The position numbers and the translations under genes were made by a program. Shown here one piece after another: positions 26,053 to 37,432 of a stretch of DNA of 64,000 nt. Positions within the stretch are counted from its first letter, which is position 1, and every line of letters begins with the position of its first letter. The notes beneath the pieces were generated by a model that was given only the letters and a program-made list of their open reading frames with translations, searched no databases and was not told the DNA's origin. The stretch lies in assembly GCA_037178625.1 (NCBI GenBank), contig CM074127.1, forward strand, positions 1,240,001 through 1,304,000, written 5' to 3'. This stretch comes from Skeletonema tropicum (taxonomy: Eukaryota; Bacillariophyta; Thalassiosirophyceae; Thalassiosirales; Thalassiosiraceae).

Positions 26053-27492
26053 ATGGGGAAATGTCAATCGGCTGATATATCCCGTCGAGAAGATAATATA
26101 TCCCGTCAAGAAAAGAGCAACAATGAAAGCCATCGATTTCTTGAGAGTATGGCACGTGTAGGCTCTCGTATTTTCATACCAGAATCTATTTCTAGCCCAT
26201 CAAAAAGCAATATTATGACCTTAAAAGAGCACAAAGCTTCAACTTATGATCATGTTCATGAACTAGTCAATGATGGGATTGATGACAAAGTTTCTGGCAA
26301 AGTGGGACTTGTAAACTTGGGAAATACGTGTTTTATGAACAGCAGCTTACAGTGCTTATCAAATACTGAGCCTCTCACTGACTACTTTTTGGGCTACGAT
26401 TACAGAGGAGAAATCAATTACGACAATATTTTGGGTACGAAAGGCGCTCTCGTTCGCTCCTACGCGGAGCTAACAAAACATTTATGGCTTGGTAGAAGTA
26501 AATCGTACTCTCCCGAGGATTTCAAATCGAGTATTGGACAATTTGCTCCACAATTCGAGGGGTATGAGCAGCAGGATGCACAAGAGTTGCTAGCTTTCCT
26601 GTTAGATGGTATTCATGAAGATCTTAATCGAGTGATTACAAAGCCCTATGTTGAAGAGAAAGACTTCGACGGCACAAATGACGAGGGCGATGCAATCATC
26701 TCCTGGTCAAACTATCTGTTGAGAAACAAATCGATTGTTGTTGATCTGTTCCAGGGTCAATTGAGGAATACAATGACATGTCGCAATAACGATATTATTC
26801 AGGCTGACGGCACTCACGGTTGCGGACACAAGAATGTAAAGTTCGACCCCTTCATGTACCTATCACTTCCGATATCAGATAATTGCAATACCTTAGACGA
26901 TTGTTTGTCATTATATTGCGAAGAAGAGACACTTCGGGGTGATAACCAGTGGTATTGCTCAAAATGCCAAAGGCGTGTTGACGCAACGAAGAAGATAGAT
27001 CTTTGGATGGTACCACCAATACTCATAATACATTTGAAGCGTTTCAAATTTAGTGTCACTGGCCATCGGTCAAAGATTGAACGGCAGATATGTTATCCAT
27101 TAAGTGATTGGGACTTGTCAAACAAGAAGAAAAGTGAAGGAGGAGTCTTTCCTCTGTATGATTTGTATGCCGTCTCTCATCATCGCGGTACAGTCACAGG
27201 CGGACACTACACCGCGCATGCAAAGAATAGATTTGACAGGGAATGGTATGATTTCAATGATTCTCAATGTCGAAAAGTTGACAAAGAGAAGGAAATGCTA
27301 GGGTTAGGGTCATCAGCTTATTGTCTATTTTACAATCGTGTAGAGCGCCACCATGATGCTTCACAGGAGATTACTACGACAATACGTCGTCAAAGTACGA
27401 GTCGCCCAGAACTGTGGCCACACTTGCAAAGGGATACAGTAACGCAGTGGAAATCTACTCGGGTAGCTCTTGATTATGAGTTGGAGGAGTAA
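26053..27492 (+). CDS. Ubiquitin carboxyl-terminal hydrolase (USP, peptidase C19)
   Basis: The catalytic Cys box is VGLVNLGNTCFMNSSLQC. The QQDAQELLAFLLD box and the His box (GTVTGGHYTAHAKN) with following Asn/Asp residues complete the triad. The zinc ribbon keeps its second pair (WYCSKCQRRV), whereas the first site is reduced (THGCGH). USPs remove ubiquitin from proteins. The first ATG is 26053 and gives MGKCQSADIS, a strong N-myristoylation and likely palmitoylation signal (Gly2, Cys4), so membrane attachment is predicted. The preceding in-frame codons have no ATG. No frame interruption and no intron. Confidence 0.85.
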   Translation: MGKCQSADISRREDNISRQEKSNNESHRFLESMARVGSRIFIPESISSPSKSNIMTLKEHKASTYDHVHELVNDGIDDKVSGKVGLVNLGNTCFMNSSLQCLSNTEPLTDYFLGYDYRGEINYDNILGTKGALVRSYAELTKHLWLGRSKSYSPEDFKSSIGQFAPQFEGYEQQDAQELLAFLLDGIHEDLNRVITKPYVEEKDFDGTNDEGDAIISWSNYLLRNKSIVVDLFQGQLRNTMTCRNNDIIQADGTHGCGHKNVKFDPFMYLSLPISDNCNTLDDCLSLYCEEETLRGDNQWYCSKCQRRVDATKKIDLWMVPPILIIHLKRFKFSVTGHRSKIERQICYPLSDWDLSNKKKSEGGVFPLYDLYAVSHHRGTVTGGHYTAHAKNRFDREWYDFNDSQCRKVDKEKEMLGLGSSAYCLFYNRVERHHDASQEITTTIRRQSTSRPELWPHLQRDTVTQWKSTRVALDYELEE

Positions 27493-28035
27493 TCAGTTTT
27501 CTTTCGAACAGACACAACAAACCACGCATCTGCTTTGTTGTAAGAGAAAACCGAGGCAGATTGTGTTTATCTCTGGGACCTATCTACCATAATATCATAT
27601 ATATATAGAGAGAGATACCGAAGCTCATGGATGTATATGGATGTATCAAAGCGCAATCTTAGCTAATGCTCTGTCCGTTGAGGTGAAACTTTGATAATGC
27701 AGCCCCTGATAACTAAGGTATAGAGAATTTTCTTATTTTACTTTCAAAGATGTGGCTTGGCCTACTCTTAGAGCGAGTTGACGGTTTAGCAATCAAATCT
27801 GCAGCAGGCAAGCATCAGCCCCTCCTCCAGCATACTAACATTACTCTGGAATATGGTGAAAAGTAATGGAAGGGGATGAAAAGCATTGCCCACTACATAA
27901 AACTGTTTACCATCGGACACGCAATCATTTTGCCCTACAAGAGAGATTTTGTTATTTATTTTATCCGAAGCTGTGTAGTCTCTTCTTTCTACTAAAATTT
28001 CTGCAATACATTCTGCGCTTGAATGCGTCGCGGAT
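27493..28035. other. 3' flank of LicD copy 2, plus AT/AG microsatellite
   Basis: From about 27640 the sequence is the reverse complement of the 3' flank of LicD copy 1. It even contains TTTGATACATCCAT, the tail of the TPI-GAPDH coding sequence. A short AT/AG microsatellite lies at about 27597–27617. Confidence 0.8.
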
Positions 28036-29115
28036 CTATGAACTGACTCCAGCAACCTCGTGAATCACAACTGATCCCTGCCGTAGCTGCTCGATACCAT
28101 TCTCCATCTTGAATACGAAAGGATATTGGTTGTACTTGTCGCTGCACTTTCGTTCACTCATATCAACTTTAATCCAACGAGATATCTTTTCGTTCCACCT
28201 ACGGTGTGGGCCACAGGTCGTATTCCAAAAGTTTGGTCCACCATTATCAAAGTGAAATGACTCTATTGGAATGTTGGTAGCTGGTATTGGCACTCGCTCT
28301 GTACCAAACAGTTCTGTTCGGAATGGGAACCAGGCACCATAAGGGTAAACTGGGGGTGATTTGGCATGGAAATGCTTATACCATCTTTTACAGCTCTTAT
28401 CCGGTCGTTGGTGGCCAACACACGTCGAATTCTTAGGTTCGATATTCCTGAACATCCACACATCAATGTATGTGTCGAAATCTGTTGTCTTATATATCTG
28501 ATATCCAAAGTCTGCTTCTGTAATGGTGAGATTCAAATGTGGTTGCGTATCAAGTGCTGTTTGCATTGCTCTTTTGACCTCAACTGCATCAGTTGAGAAT
28601 ACAGCGAGATCGACATCTTTCTCATCGAATGGGATGACCCCATGATGTCGCAAGGCACCTAGATGCGACCCGAAAGTTAGTGTAACATCGATGTGCTGGT
28701 TTTGGAGCTCTTGAATAAGCTTATAAGTCAGTGCATACGTATGAGCGAGAGAGTTCAATCGATTCTTGGTTTCCTCGACTATGAAATCACCGTGTACTAT
28801 CATGTGCTCACTTAGAAGTGTAGACTCTATCTCAGCAACAGTCGGTACAGCTTGCATCATTTGAATGGGATCCTTTCAATCATTTTCCACAACGTCCTTC
28901 GTTCTATGCTCGACATGAGAGGTGAAAAAAACGATGACGGCGGTGAGTGCAATCATGCCAAGAAGTCTGCTGCTGCTGTTGCGCTTCAGTCCAAGAAGTC
29001 TGCCGTTGCTCGATTTAGATTTAGGAGGAGGAACTCTCTCACAAGCATCTTGTGTTGTCTGTTGAGACGTTGATGACGAAACAGTGTCATTTCCAGAAGC
29101 ACTAGATCTCCTCAT
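28036..29115 (-). pseudogene. LicD/fukutin-like gene copy 2 with in-frame stop
   Basis: This is the inverted duplicate of 11213–12415. The domain keeps GSHLGALRHHGVIPF and DEKDVDLAVF. The signal anchor (IALTAVIVFF) is in the same frame, but the codon matching AGA (Arg) in copy 1 is TGA at 28878–28876, just after DVVEND. The stop separates the membrane anchor from the catalytic domain. Five codons later ATG 28860 could restart a soluble 274-residue protein. Only one unit of the 19-residue repeat is present. The catalytic half shows little damage, so the stop is young, or the downstream ATG is used. Called pseudogene with that reservation. Confidence 0.7.
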
Positions 29116-29532
29116 TTCGTTTGTTGGATAGAGCTGAGAAGCAGGAAGAGCCTCGGCCGGCCTGTAACCAGCAACCGCTGTCTACTTTTATCTTGAACCT
29201 TGAGATCATCGACAACCGACAACAAACTCTAGCAACCGCAACAACCAATGCAATACACATACAACCAACATCATCTGTGTGAGTGTTATGTTGCTCGGGT
29301 TAGTTGGTGAATGACGAATGACCATGACCACCTGGCTAGAGAGATATACTGTGTATGCTGAGCTCGGGTCGGGGGAAAAGAGAGGAAAGAGCTTTTATGC
29401 GGCGGTCGGCGGCTTCTCTATCTTTCTTCTTAGCCCCTACGCCCCTGCGTCGCCTCCATCCGCGGCGCTTTGCGCTTTCAAAATTTTTGCAACTCGATTT
29501 ATTTGCAACCAAGCAACAACAACCCCTTGACC

Positions 29533-29796
29533 ATGACCGAGACATCCACTCGCAAACGCAAATCGTCCATTCACCGATGATGCCTCAAAAAAGGTCAAGA
29601 CAGAAGAAGAAGAATTATCTGCCACAGTGGAGGAAAATGGACAGCAGATTGTGGAAGAGCAACAAGAGCAAAAGACGGAGGAAGATTGCACCCACTAAAA
29701 AACTTTCGGCGGCCAATGATTTTAGTGAACGTTGCTGACTGCAGATGGGGAGAAAAATGAGGAGGTGGTGGAGGATAAAAAAGAAGTGAAAGGTAT
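29533..29796 (+). CDS. Possible acidic/basic nuclear protein, first exon, frame-interrupted
   Basis: From ATG 29533 the sequence reads MTETSTRKRKSS, then after a one-base shift near 29578 KKVKTEEEELSATVEENGQQ, then after further one-base shifts near 29697, 29736 and 29740 KKLSAANDFSE and ADGEKNEEVVED. It would end at a splice donor AAAG|GTATGT near 29796. The composition (NLS-like KRK, long Glu runs) suggests a nuclear protein, but nothing further is recognisable. Downstream 29797–30406 contains fragments that may be later exons; I could not assemble them. Confidence 0.35.
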
Positions 29797-30406
29797 GTAG
29801 CATTGAAATTGTCGAATTGTCTTGGATTAATGTCATTACTCGTTGATGTTTGTATTTTATGTGCATAAAAACAACAACATGATGTGTCTTGGTGTCCTGT
29901 CCGTGCTTGGTGTATGTGATAGACTTGGGGAGCTATGCTGCTGTATTTATTTGGTATGACTTGGAACTGTTGAGCTGCTGTATGATTGTGAGCTGTCTAT
30001 CATTCATTGCGGGGAGTCCTATCTTTCACGTGCCATGGTGGAGCATTGGGCACGCTCGATGGTCGAGTTTTCATACCAATTCCCACGTCAAAAACCACGT
30101 TCAAATAGACTTTCAGGGGCTGGATCAAGAGGTGCAAGACTAACAACTCCTCATCAACCATGGGAACCCATGCAGCATGCATTGGTTTTCGGAGTTCTTC
30201 TCGACCATTTTGGCCGATAACTTCTTGTTCTTGCTTAAAGTTAGCCTGTGATGCATCGGAACTCGCCTGTCACGATTGCGTATGCGAGCCCAGCCGAACT
30301 TACCACTGCTCAACACCTAGCAAACACATAACTCGTCACCGACAAAAGTTCATCATCAAACAACTAACAGAACTCTACTGTCCGTTTCCTATACTTTGCA
30401 TGCACG

Positions 30407-32278
30407 ATGACAACTATGTTTGTTTCGCCATTCACGATGAAAACTTATCCCTATACTAAAGCCGACTCTTCCACTAATGAGATTCCAGCAACGCCGGAAG
30501 GGCTAGAGAACGACGATGCAGAAGCTGCGGACAAGATTCCTTCCGAGACTACCGCTACTACGACCAAAAGTGGTGCAAATGAAGCATTAGATGCACAAAA
30601 GGCTGGCGTGACCGCTGCCACAGCCACCGCCGCCGCTGCGACGTCTCCCTCCACAGCTGACGCTAATCCTGGTCCTGCTGCAGAGCAACAGGAGAACCCT
30701 GCTTCTAATCCCGGCCCATCTAAAACTACACAGGCTGAGTCACAATCTATATTGCCTCCAATTGCAGATGCTTCTCAAACTACATCTGCTGCTCCTGCTA
30801 ATCCAGGAATCGCAGCTCCCACAGGCGTTCCAACTCAACATACTGCTGCTGTTCCAGTGGCAGCTCCTACTTCCGTGGTAGAGTCTTCAATCGTAGAGAA
30901 GGGTGAAGTATCTACTCTTTATGTTGGTCGTGTGATTGGGAAAGGAGGAGAAATGATTCGTGATCTTCAGGCTCGCTCTGGCTGCCAAATTGATGTAGAT
31001 CAAAATGTTCCTCATGGTGCTCCACGCATCATTACCTACAAGGGGACTCCAACAGATGTTGCCTTTGCAAAGCAACTTGTGGCAATGCTGTGTAGAGACT
31101 GGTGCCAAAGATACAGACTTACCTTTAGGAAAGGCAGTGAAAAAGATTGTTCAAGTCCCTTCGAATGTTATTGGGAAAATTATCGGAAGAGGTGGGGAGA
31201 TGATTCGGGAGCTACAAAACAAGAGCAGGGGTAAAATTCAAGTAGACCATTCTGGAACTGGAATGGATGAATATCGACAAGTCATAGTGACTGGGGCTCC
31301 AGAGTCAGTTGTCAAAGCAGAAGAGATGATTAATTTCTTGTGCGCTAACCCTTCAATGGATGCGATGCAAGCCCTTCAGATGCTGATTAGAGATAAACTG
31401 AGTAGTGGTGCCGAATGGGGAAGTGGCCCACCATATCATACCTTGCCTAACCAAGGACAGGGCATGACTGCTGATACAGCGGGAATGGGAGCTGGAGCGT
31501 ACAGTGGAGGTGGATATGGACCAGCATCATCCGCTTACGGTGGTTACGACGATCAACAAGGATATGGAGTTCATGGTGCTCAACAATACGGATCCACAAG
31601 CGTTAGCATTGGCGGCATTGAGACTGAAGTCGTTCCATGTGCTAAGATGCACATGGGACGAGTGATCGGTCAGAAGGGCGTTACTATCAATGATCTTCAG
31701 AAGCGTTCTGGATGTGACATTCAAATTAATCAACAAGTTCCTGTAGGGATGGATTGCCAAATCAGTATCAAAGGATCACGGCAGGGGATCGACACGGCTA
31801 AACAAATGATTCAAGAGATTATCGAGTTGGGATCACAGCATCCATATGCTGGTGGGCGTGAGTGTTTGTTTTTCACAATCCATTGATAATCTCGTGTACA
31901 CTATTCTCATTCTTCTCTCTCTTGCAACTCCTTCCAGATGGGTCAAAGAACCAATACGGAGGCCAGCAAGGTTACCCGCAACATACTTATAGTCCAGGTG
32001 CCTATGCCGGCCAAGCGTACAATCAAGGTGCCTATCCTGCCCAAGCTCAGCAGCAGCCTTATGCTCAACAATATGGAATGCCTCAACAACAATATTACGG
32101 AGGACAACCCATGTACCAGCAGCAACAACCCTACCAGGCGCAGCCTGCATATGGTGGCGTCCCCGCATCTCCTGCTGCGTCGCCTTGGAGGACAGCCACC
32201 AGCGCAGATGGCCAAATTTACTATTACAACTCTATGACCCAAGAAACATCCTGGGATAAACCCCCGGGTATGCCTTAA
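30407..32278 (+). CDS. RNA-binding protein with three KH domains and a C-terminal WW
   Basis: After an Ala/Pro/Thr-rich N-terminus come KH1 (YVGRVIGKGGEMIRDLQARS), KH2 (NVIGKIIGRGGEMIRELQ) and KH3 (MGRVIGQKGVTINDLQKRS). Each has the GxxG loop. A Gln/Tyr/Pro-rich linker leads to a C-terminal WW domain (SPWRTATSADGQIYYYN ... SWDKPPG). The layout recalls FUBP/KSRP-type splicing and mRNA-decay regulators. One intron fits: 31858–31937 (80 nt, GTGAGTG...TTCCAG). One frame break near 31091 joins KQLVAML to VETGAKDTDLPLG. Confidence 0.8.
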
Positions 32279-32707
32279 ATGATCACGGGCTGCGGTGAGG
32301 AGGAACGTGAAATGTATCAATGATCAGCAATCGTTGTTATCTGTGTCATGTTTCATTGTATGTGATGTGTCATGGTAGTTGATTTCTGTTCTTGACTAGT
32401 GTCAGTACGATCAAATTTATCAGCTCGGGCATCGCATTGCTAAATCAACAGTTTCTGCTTTCCACTTCATGTCGGCTCATGAGAGTTTAATAATTCATTT
32501 GTTGTTCTGACTGCCGCTTGTAGCTTGATTTCTTTAATAATGACAGAGATGTCACATCTCTTCCCTGCCGTACAATGTCTTCCGAGCTCAGTCAGATCAA
32601 AAGTATGATGGCCGGACCCCTTGACCTTCCACCGCTCACAAGCACAAGGCAACAAGAAAAATCTCTCCTATACTTAAATTTAATAACTACATAAAAGGCT
32701 GCTATGA
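32279..32707. other. Intergenic, nothing recognised
   Basis: Converging 3' ends of the KH/WW gene and the C2-like protein gene. No repeat or gene recognised. Confidence 0.4.
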
Positions 32708-34231
32708 CTACATGAAAACATTCCCACCCATGAATGTCGATTCATCAAACCGAGTGCCGAAAGCTGTGGTGACGTCTTCAGTGTAAGCCGTCAAGTTGTC
32801 GAATGCAGTGAAAGAATCATCACACGAGCTTTGGTCATACTGTTGTCGCTCTTTCTTTCTTCCTTCTTCGAATACAGCAACGTCTTTTTCATAAATGAAA
32901 GCAGGAGAGCGAGATTCCTTGCGAGACGGGTTGGTACTTTCCGCTGTAGTATCTTCTTCCACCGTTGGGAGTGCGACGAAGGCATCAATGTCGACAGTTT
33001 TAGTGTCAAGTGTGAAAGAACCCACCGTAGAAGCTCCGACTGTAGGAGTTCCAGCTGAACGAGTTCCAACAGTGACAGAAGCATCTTCCGATTCGTCCTC
33101 ATATGATATAGATGACTGTTTACTCTGCTGAGTATTAACGCCAAGTTCACATCTAACAGTATCCACCACCATTTTCAAGTCGCTTTCTACTGTCTGGTCA
33201 ACAGTTTCAGCGATAGTTTGGTCGACAGTTTCAACAACAGTGTCGACAACAGTGTCAACAACAGTTTCAGTTGTGCTTTTAACTCTAGATTCTTCTTCTT
33301 CTTGTTCGACTTCCGACTGGGACCCATCTTCGTCGCCTTGGCAATTCAAAATACCTCCGCAAGAAAGCCCCTGTAATACATTCTCCATGATAGTAGATCG
33401 ACGTTTAGTATAATAAGATGACGCTTCAATGTCACTGGGTACATACTCAACAATTCCTTCAACTGAGTTCTCATCTTCCTCTACCTGGACCTGCTCTACA
33501 ACACTTGGAATACTTGATTCCTCCCTTCTGTCTTCGTAGGATTCAACGGACTTGGCTTTGGTTTCGAAATCATGACGGACCTCTTCTATCATTTCGATGT
33601 CATTTGGTTCATCTTTTCCCTTGACCTGGACACGAATGTTGAGCTTAGCTCCATTTGCAGATGATTGCAAGTCAAATTGGTCCAAAAGGATCGGCTTTTC
33701 AGGTTCAGGCTCTTCCTTCGTCTTCCTCTTCTTTAACGAAAACAGCTTCTTCTTCTTCTTTGCTGGCGGCTCTGCCGTGATGTCTCGCACAGGGAGAGAC
33801 AATATAGAGTCCCTTTGAGACGGATCAATTTGAAGGGTTGTCACTGCCAATGGGTAGCTTTCCTCGCCTTTCACTAACCCAAGTAGTACAACAATATCAT
33901 TTGATTGAGCTTTCTTCTTTGGAACATTGTGCGAGAATGTAGCGGCAGTATATGCCCGAAGATCGTTGCCCCACATAGCGGTGGAATCTACTGCGTGGGT
34001 TCGCATGAGAGGCTTGCTTATCACATGCGTATTTCCAGCGATTCCGTCAATTGTTAGAGGGACACCTTCATTGTCCGCGATAAAGGACGCGTAGAGCCTC
34101 ACATCATCCACTCCATTGTTCTCAGTCTGCGCTTCTTTTCCTGTTATTTTGAGATTTGTGCAACTTATCAACGATATTGTCACGTTATACTCCTCAAACT
34201 GGCCCTTCTTGGACCGAAGTTTGGACAGCAT
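32708..34231 (-). CDS. Unknown protein, family member A, C2-like N-terminus
   Basis: The 507-residue protein begins with a beta-rich region (VTISLISCTNLKITGKE ... LNIRVQVKG) reminiscent of a C2 or other beta-sandwich domain, interrupted by a Lys-rich loop (PAKKKKKLFSLKKRK). The rest is acidic and low complexity, including VVDTVVDTVVETVDQT repeats. It resembles the genes at 35714–37096 and 37433–38910 in layout and in a short Cys motif (LSCGGILNC here). No catalytic motif is visible. The frame is intact. Confidence 0.6.
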   Translation of the reverse strand: MLSKLRSKKGQFEEYNVTISLISCTNLKITGKEAQTENNGVDDVRLYASFIADNEGVPLTIDGIAGNTHVISKPLMRTHAVDSTAMWGNDLRAYTAATFSHNVPKKKAQSNDIVVLLGLVKGEESYPLAVTTLQIDPSQRDSILSLPVRDITAEPPAKKKKKLFSLKKRKTKEEPEPEKPILLDQFDLQSSANGAKLNIRVQVKGKDEPNDIEMIEEVRHDFETKAKSVESYEDRREESSIPSVVEQVQVEEDENSVEGIVEYVPSDIEASSYYTKRRSTIMENVLQGLSCGGILNCQGDEDGSQSEVEQEEEESRVKSTTETVVDTVVDTVVETVDQTIAETVDQTVESDLKMVVDTVRCELGVNTQQSKQSSISYEDESEDASVTVGTRSAGTPTVGASTVGSFTLDTKTVDIDAFVALPTVEEDTTAESTNPSRKESRSPAFIYEKDVAVFEEGRKKERQQYDQSSCDDSFTAFDNLTAYTEDVTTAFGTRFDESTFMGGNVFM

Positions 34232-34544
34232 GGTTGCGACTTGGAATTACTTGCTGTCTACGCCTACTTCTTGCACATTGAATGATTGAATGGCAAAGTG
34301 TCGAACCAGTGTCGAACCATCATCATCTTCATCTTATCTCTTATCACCACAGGAATCTTCATTTTTCTTTGGCGATGGCGTTGGGAGAATGTGTCGTTAT
34401 CGCAAAATCAATAAATATTTATACGATAGTATGTAAAATGCGAAGCTCTTAATCGTTTTCCCAGTTACCCACTAACTTAGAATGGTAGCTTTCCTCATAT
34501 CTTTTTGTTTCACTTATGTACGCACTGCTACTTATGTACTTATG

Positions 34545-35546
34545 TACAGTCGTCGTACGGTTATTTTGACACACGCTTATTTTGACATTACAGTTATTTT
34601 GACACAGCAGCAGAGAACACTACCTTCTCTTATCGCTGGCTTCCCCGCTTCTCCCGAGGAGGGAGAAGAGGCAGCTCAGCCACACAAACCACCATGACCA
34701 TGACCATGACATTACCATACACAATACTTACACAATACAGCGAGACAAATTAATAAAGTAAACGACAATGAGTGCTGCTAGATGTGCTGCGGGCGATTAT
34801 TGCGACATGGAAGGCCTCCCCTTGCCGCCTGAAGGCAGCAGGGATTCGAGACACTTTTGTCTTCGTTGCGGACATCAGAAGCATGCGCCGTGTGGGCACC
34901 AATTTGATGATTTGCGAGGTAACGAAGAAGAATACAAAGATATCCGAAGCTTGCAGGCAATAAGTTGCGACAACCGAATGTGGCGCCATACTTTAGGGTT
35001 CAGAAAGCTGCATCCAAGCCTTACTCACGGCACGACAATGCGTATTGGTTATTGGATCAATGTAAAAAGCATATCAAAGATTCGTCCGAGACACCATTGC
35101 TGCTTGCAGAGGCAGCATTAGACGCAATCAAGAAACTCCGTGAGAATGAGAATGCGGGTTCAGAGGAGGACGACGAGAATGACGACGAGGATGATGATGC
35201 AGATGCACGGTACAATATCTTCTTCAATTCATTTGGTCATCTACGCTCTCGTAACGTCGAATTGATTATGGTCTTAAACAGCAAATCTGATGAATTGGTG
35301 AAAGATTTATCGTTGACTCTGGAACAACTGAAATTGACGTGGGAGCATGAAGACTTCTAAATATGTAAGCAACCTTGCTTTGTCTCCTCCTTTGTCTGAA
35401 ACCTATGTACATACCTATGTACTGGTATTTAAGCTTATGTACCGATGCCTATTTACTTGCTACACGGATGTTTTGACAAGTACGGTTATTTTGACACGCT
35501 GAGCCAGAACACAGTGTGTCAAAATAACTGTACGACGACTGTATGC
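34545..35546. repeat. Inverted repeats (~31 bp) flanking a small gene
   Basis: TACAGTCGTCGTACGGTTAT at about 34545, continuing TTTGACACAC, is matched in reverse complement by about 35513–35545 (one or two mismatches). Further TTATTTTGACA motifs follow inside the left end. The right end contains its own hairpin (35478–35533, GGTTATTTTGACAC with GTGTCAAAATAACT). Terminal inverted repeats about 1 kb apart suggest a small DNA transposon or a gene captured between two such elements. Confidence 0.65.
34768..35360 (+). CDS. Small cysteine/histidine-rich protein, frame-interrupted
   Basis: The N-terminal half has a zinc-finger-like pattern (HFCLRCGHQKHAPCGHQFDD). The C-terminal half is helical with an acidic stretch (EEDDENDDEDDD). 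The frame changes between 34931 and 34966. Reading one base later at GAA TAC (about 34934) and again at CAA TAA (about 34962) gives TKISEACRQ then KLRQPNVAPYFRV; a single missing base is the alternative. I know no named family. It sits inside the inverted repeats at 34545 and 35546. Confidence 0.5.
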
Positions 35547-35713
35547 TCTATTGCATGCATCTCATGATTGAAGCCCTCAGTTGTCTCGCAGCAACAAGTA
35601 ACTACAATACATTAGACAAATATTGCTGACTATGCCTAAAACTCTAACACTTAGTTATTATTTCTTCAGTAGACACATATGTAACATTTAAGTCATAGCG
35701 ATCACAGCGAAAA

Positions 35714-37096
35714 TTACCAAGCGTAAGAAGTGCTTCTAGACGGCTCGTCCTCTTCGTCATATGTATCCATAACATCTGATTTCATTATCTGAATATCTGT
35801 ACATTCCTGTTTCAACGCGCCACAAACTGGAAAGCTGCACCTAAGGAAATGATGCCAAGAAAAACTCTTGTCGTATGCGATGCAGGTTTGATCTTCACCA
35901 AGGCTTGATACCAAGTCGCTAACAGCGCTTGGGTATGAGTACATTGATCCTTCGCTCATACTAGCTGCCACTTTGATAGATTCAGTAGGGACAGATTCAG
36001 TAGGGAGAAGCTCAGTAGGGATAGATTCAGTTTGGTGCTGCGTTGATTGTGGAACAGTAGGGTAATTCGTTGATTGTGGAACAGTAGGGTAATTCGTTGA
36101 TCGTGGAACAGTATTGTATTGAATCTCTACACCCCAATCCATTGAACTTTGACTGCTTGCAGAAGACATCTTTGACGTCGTGTTTGTACTGTGCGAGTAG
36201 GAGCAAGTGCTGGAACTGAAAGTTTTCCTGATACGTCCTGCACGTAGAGAGCTCCCTACTCTGCTTGGTGGAACTGCGACAGGTACAGTTTCAGGATCAT
36301 CACACAATGGCTCAGAAACTTGAACCTTGACCTTCAACATTGCATTAGTGCCTATGCCACACTTCAGACCTACTTCCTTAAGCTTAATCATTTTCACCCT
36401 GTTACCCCTGATAAATTTGGTTTGCTTACCTGTACTAGGCAATCCATCAATGATAGGGATGTCGATACAAGACTCTCCAACTTTATCAGCCGAAATTTCA
36501 GCTCTACCGAGATTAAACATTTGGCCTGAATTCTTGACAGCGAGGTGGACGGTGCATGGTTTGAAAACACTCTCGATCACATTCTCGTCGTCTCCTTCCC
36601 CCTCCTGTGGCCACTCTTGTTGGAATTGATAGGAAGAGAGTAATCCTTTTTGATCAGGCCAGTAGGTGGTCGCAGATGAAGAAGAAAATGCACCACCGAG
36701 TAGTTGGACAGGCAAACTATCCAGACTGGGCTTGCCGCTCTTTTTCAGCTCGCCTTCCCTCTGTGAGAAAGAAGCGGTGATAGTCGTCGGTAAAGTTGGT
36801 TTTGAAGAACTCTGCTGACGATTATGGCTGGTGTTTCTTTTTGGCATGAAACCTTTTAGCTTTGGCTTGGAACAATCTTGGATGTGTATTCCAGCAACGC
36901 TAACTACTGTGATGGTGACATCTACCTTCTTCTTCTTGGGTTCCTCTAAAATTGAATTGGATTGATTTACCGATGGGGATGGGATCGAACAAACTCGCTG
37001 AGCTGCAAGAACGAACTGTTCTGGTTCTTCTGAATCTGCCTCATCAATGTCTGAAATTTGTTCATCGACAAAATCTTTTGGTATATGAACATCCAT
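35714..37096 (-). CDS. Unknown protein, family member B
   Basis: The 460-residue protein has beta-rich segments (VDVTITVVSVAGIHIQD; VHLAVKNSGQMFNLGRAEIS; MLKVKVQVSEPL) and a disordered Ser/Thr/Pro C-terminus with short repeats around VPQSTNYPT. Its core matches the neighbour at 37433–38910, which is divergently transcribed (there ISVSRNGNMFKLGVASV and IRVLVKVSDP). This points to a local inverted duplication followed by divergence. Function unknown; no transmembrane or catalytic motif. The frame is intact. Confidence 0.6.
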   Translation of the reverse strand: MDVHIPKDFVDEQISDIDEADSEEPEQFVLAAQRVCSIPSPSVNQSNSILEEPKKKKVDVTITVVSVAGIHIQDCSKPKLKGFMPKRNTSHNRQQSSSKPTLPTTITASFSQREGELKKSGKPSLDSLPVQLLGGAFSSSSATTYWPDQKGLLSSYQFQQEWPQEGEGDDENVIESVFKPCTVHLAVKNSGQMFNLGRAEISADKVGESCIDIPIIDGLPSTGKQTKFIRGNRVKMIKLKEVGLKCGIGTNAMLKVKVQVSEPLCDDPETVPVAVPPSRVGSSLRAGRIRKTFSSSTCSYSHSTNTTSKMSSASSQSSMDWGVEIQYNTVPRSTNYPTVPQSTNYPTVPQSTQHQTESIPTELLPTESVPTESIKVAASMSEGSMYSYPSAVSDLVSSLGEDQTCIAYDKSFSWHHFLRCSFPVCGALKQECTDIQIMKSDVMDTYDEEDEPSRSTSYAW

Positions 37097-37432
37097 TTTT
37101 GACAGAGTAGGATGAAAACGAATGCTATGGATGAATAGGAAGTAGATAATGGATGAACCACCTCAACTTTTGCGATGCACTCCTTTTATTGATTGATAGT
37201 ACGTGCAAAAGGTTGCTCAAATACGTCTCAACTTTTTGAACAAAAGTTGTGCGAATACGACTCATTCAAGGGCATTCAACAATTTTGTTGACGCGTATGC
37301 ACGTTGGAATCCATACATAAACTTATTTGAAAAGTTAGACATGTTAGACATTGGAAGAAGTTAGGCAGGGTGGCTCTCTCGCTCTCAACTCTCTAGAGAG
37401 CAGAAGCCGCCCACTGCACAAAAAGTCCAACA

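Noticed and set aside
27597..27617. AT/AG microsatellite
   Set aside because: Short and ordinary; mentioned only in the flank entry.
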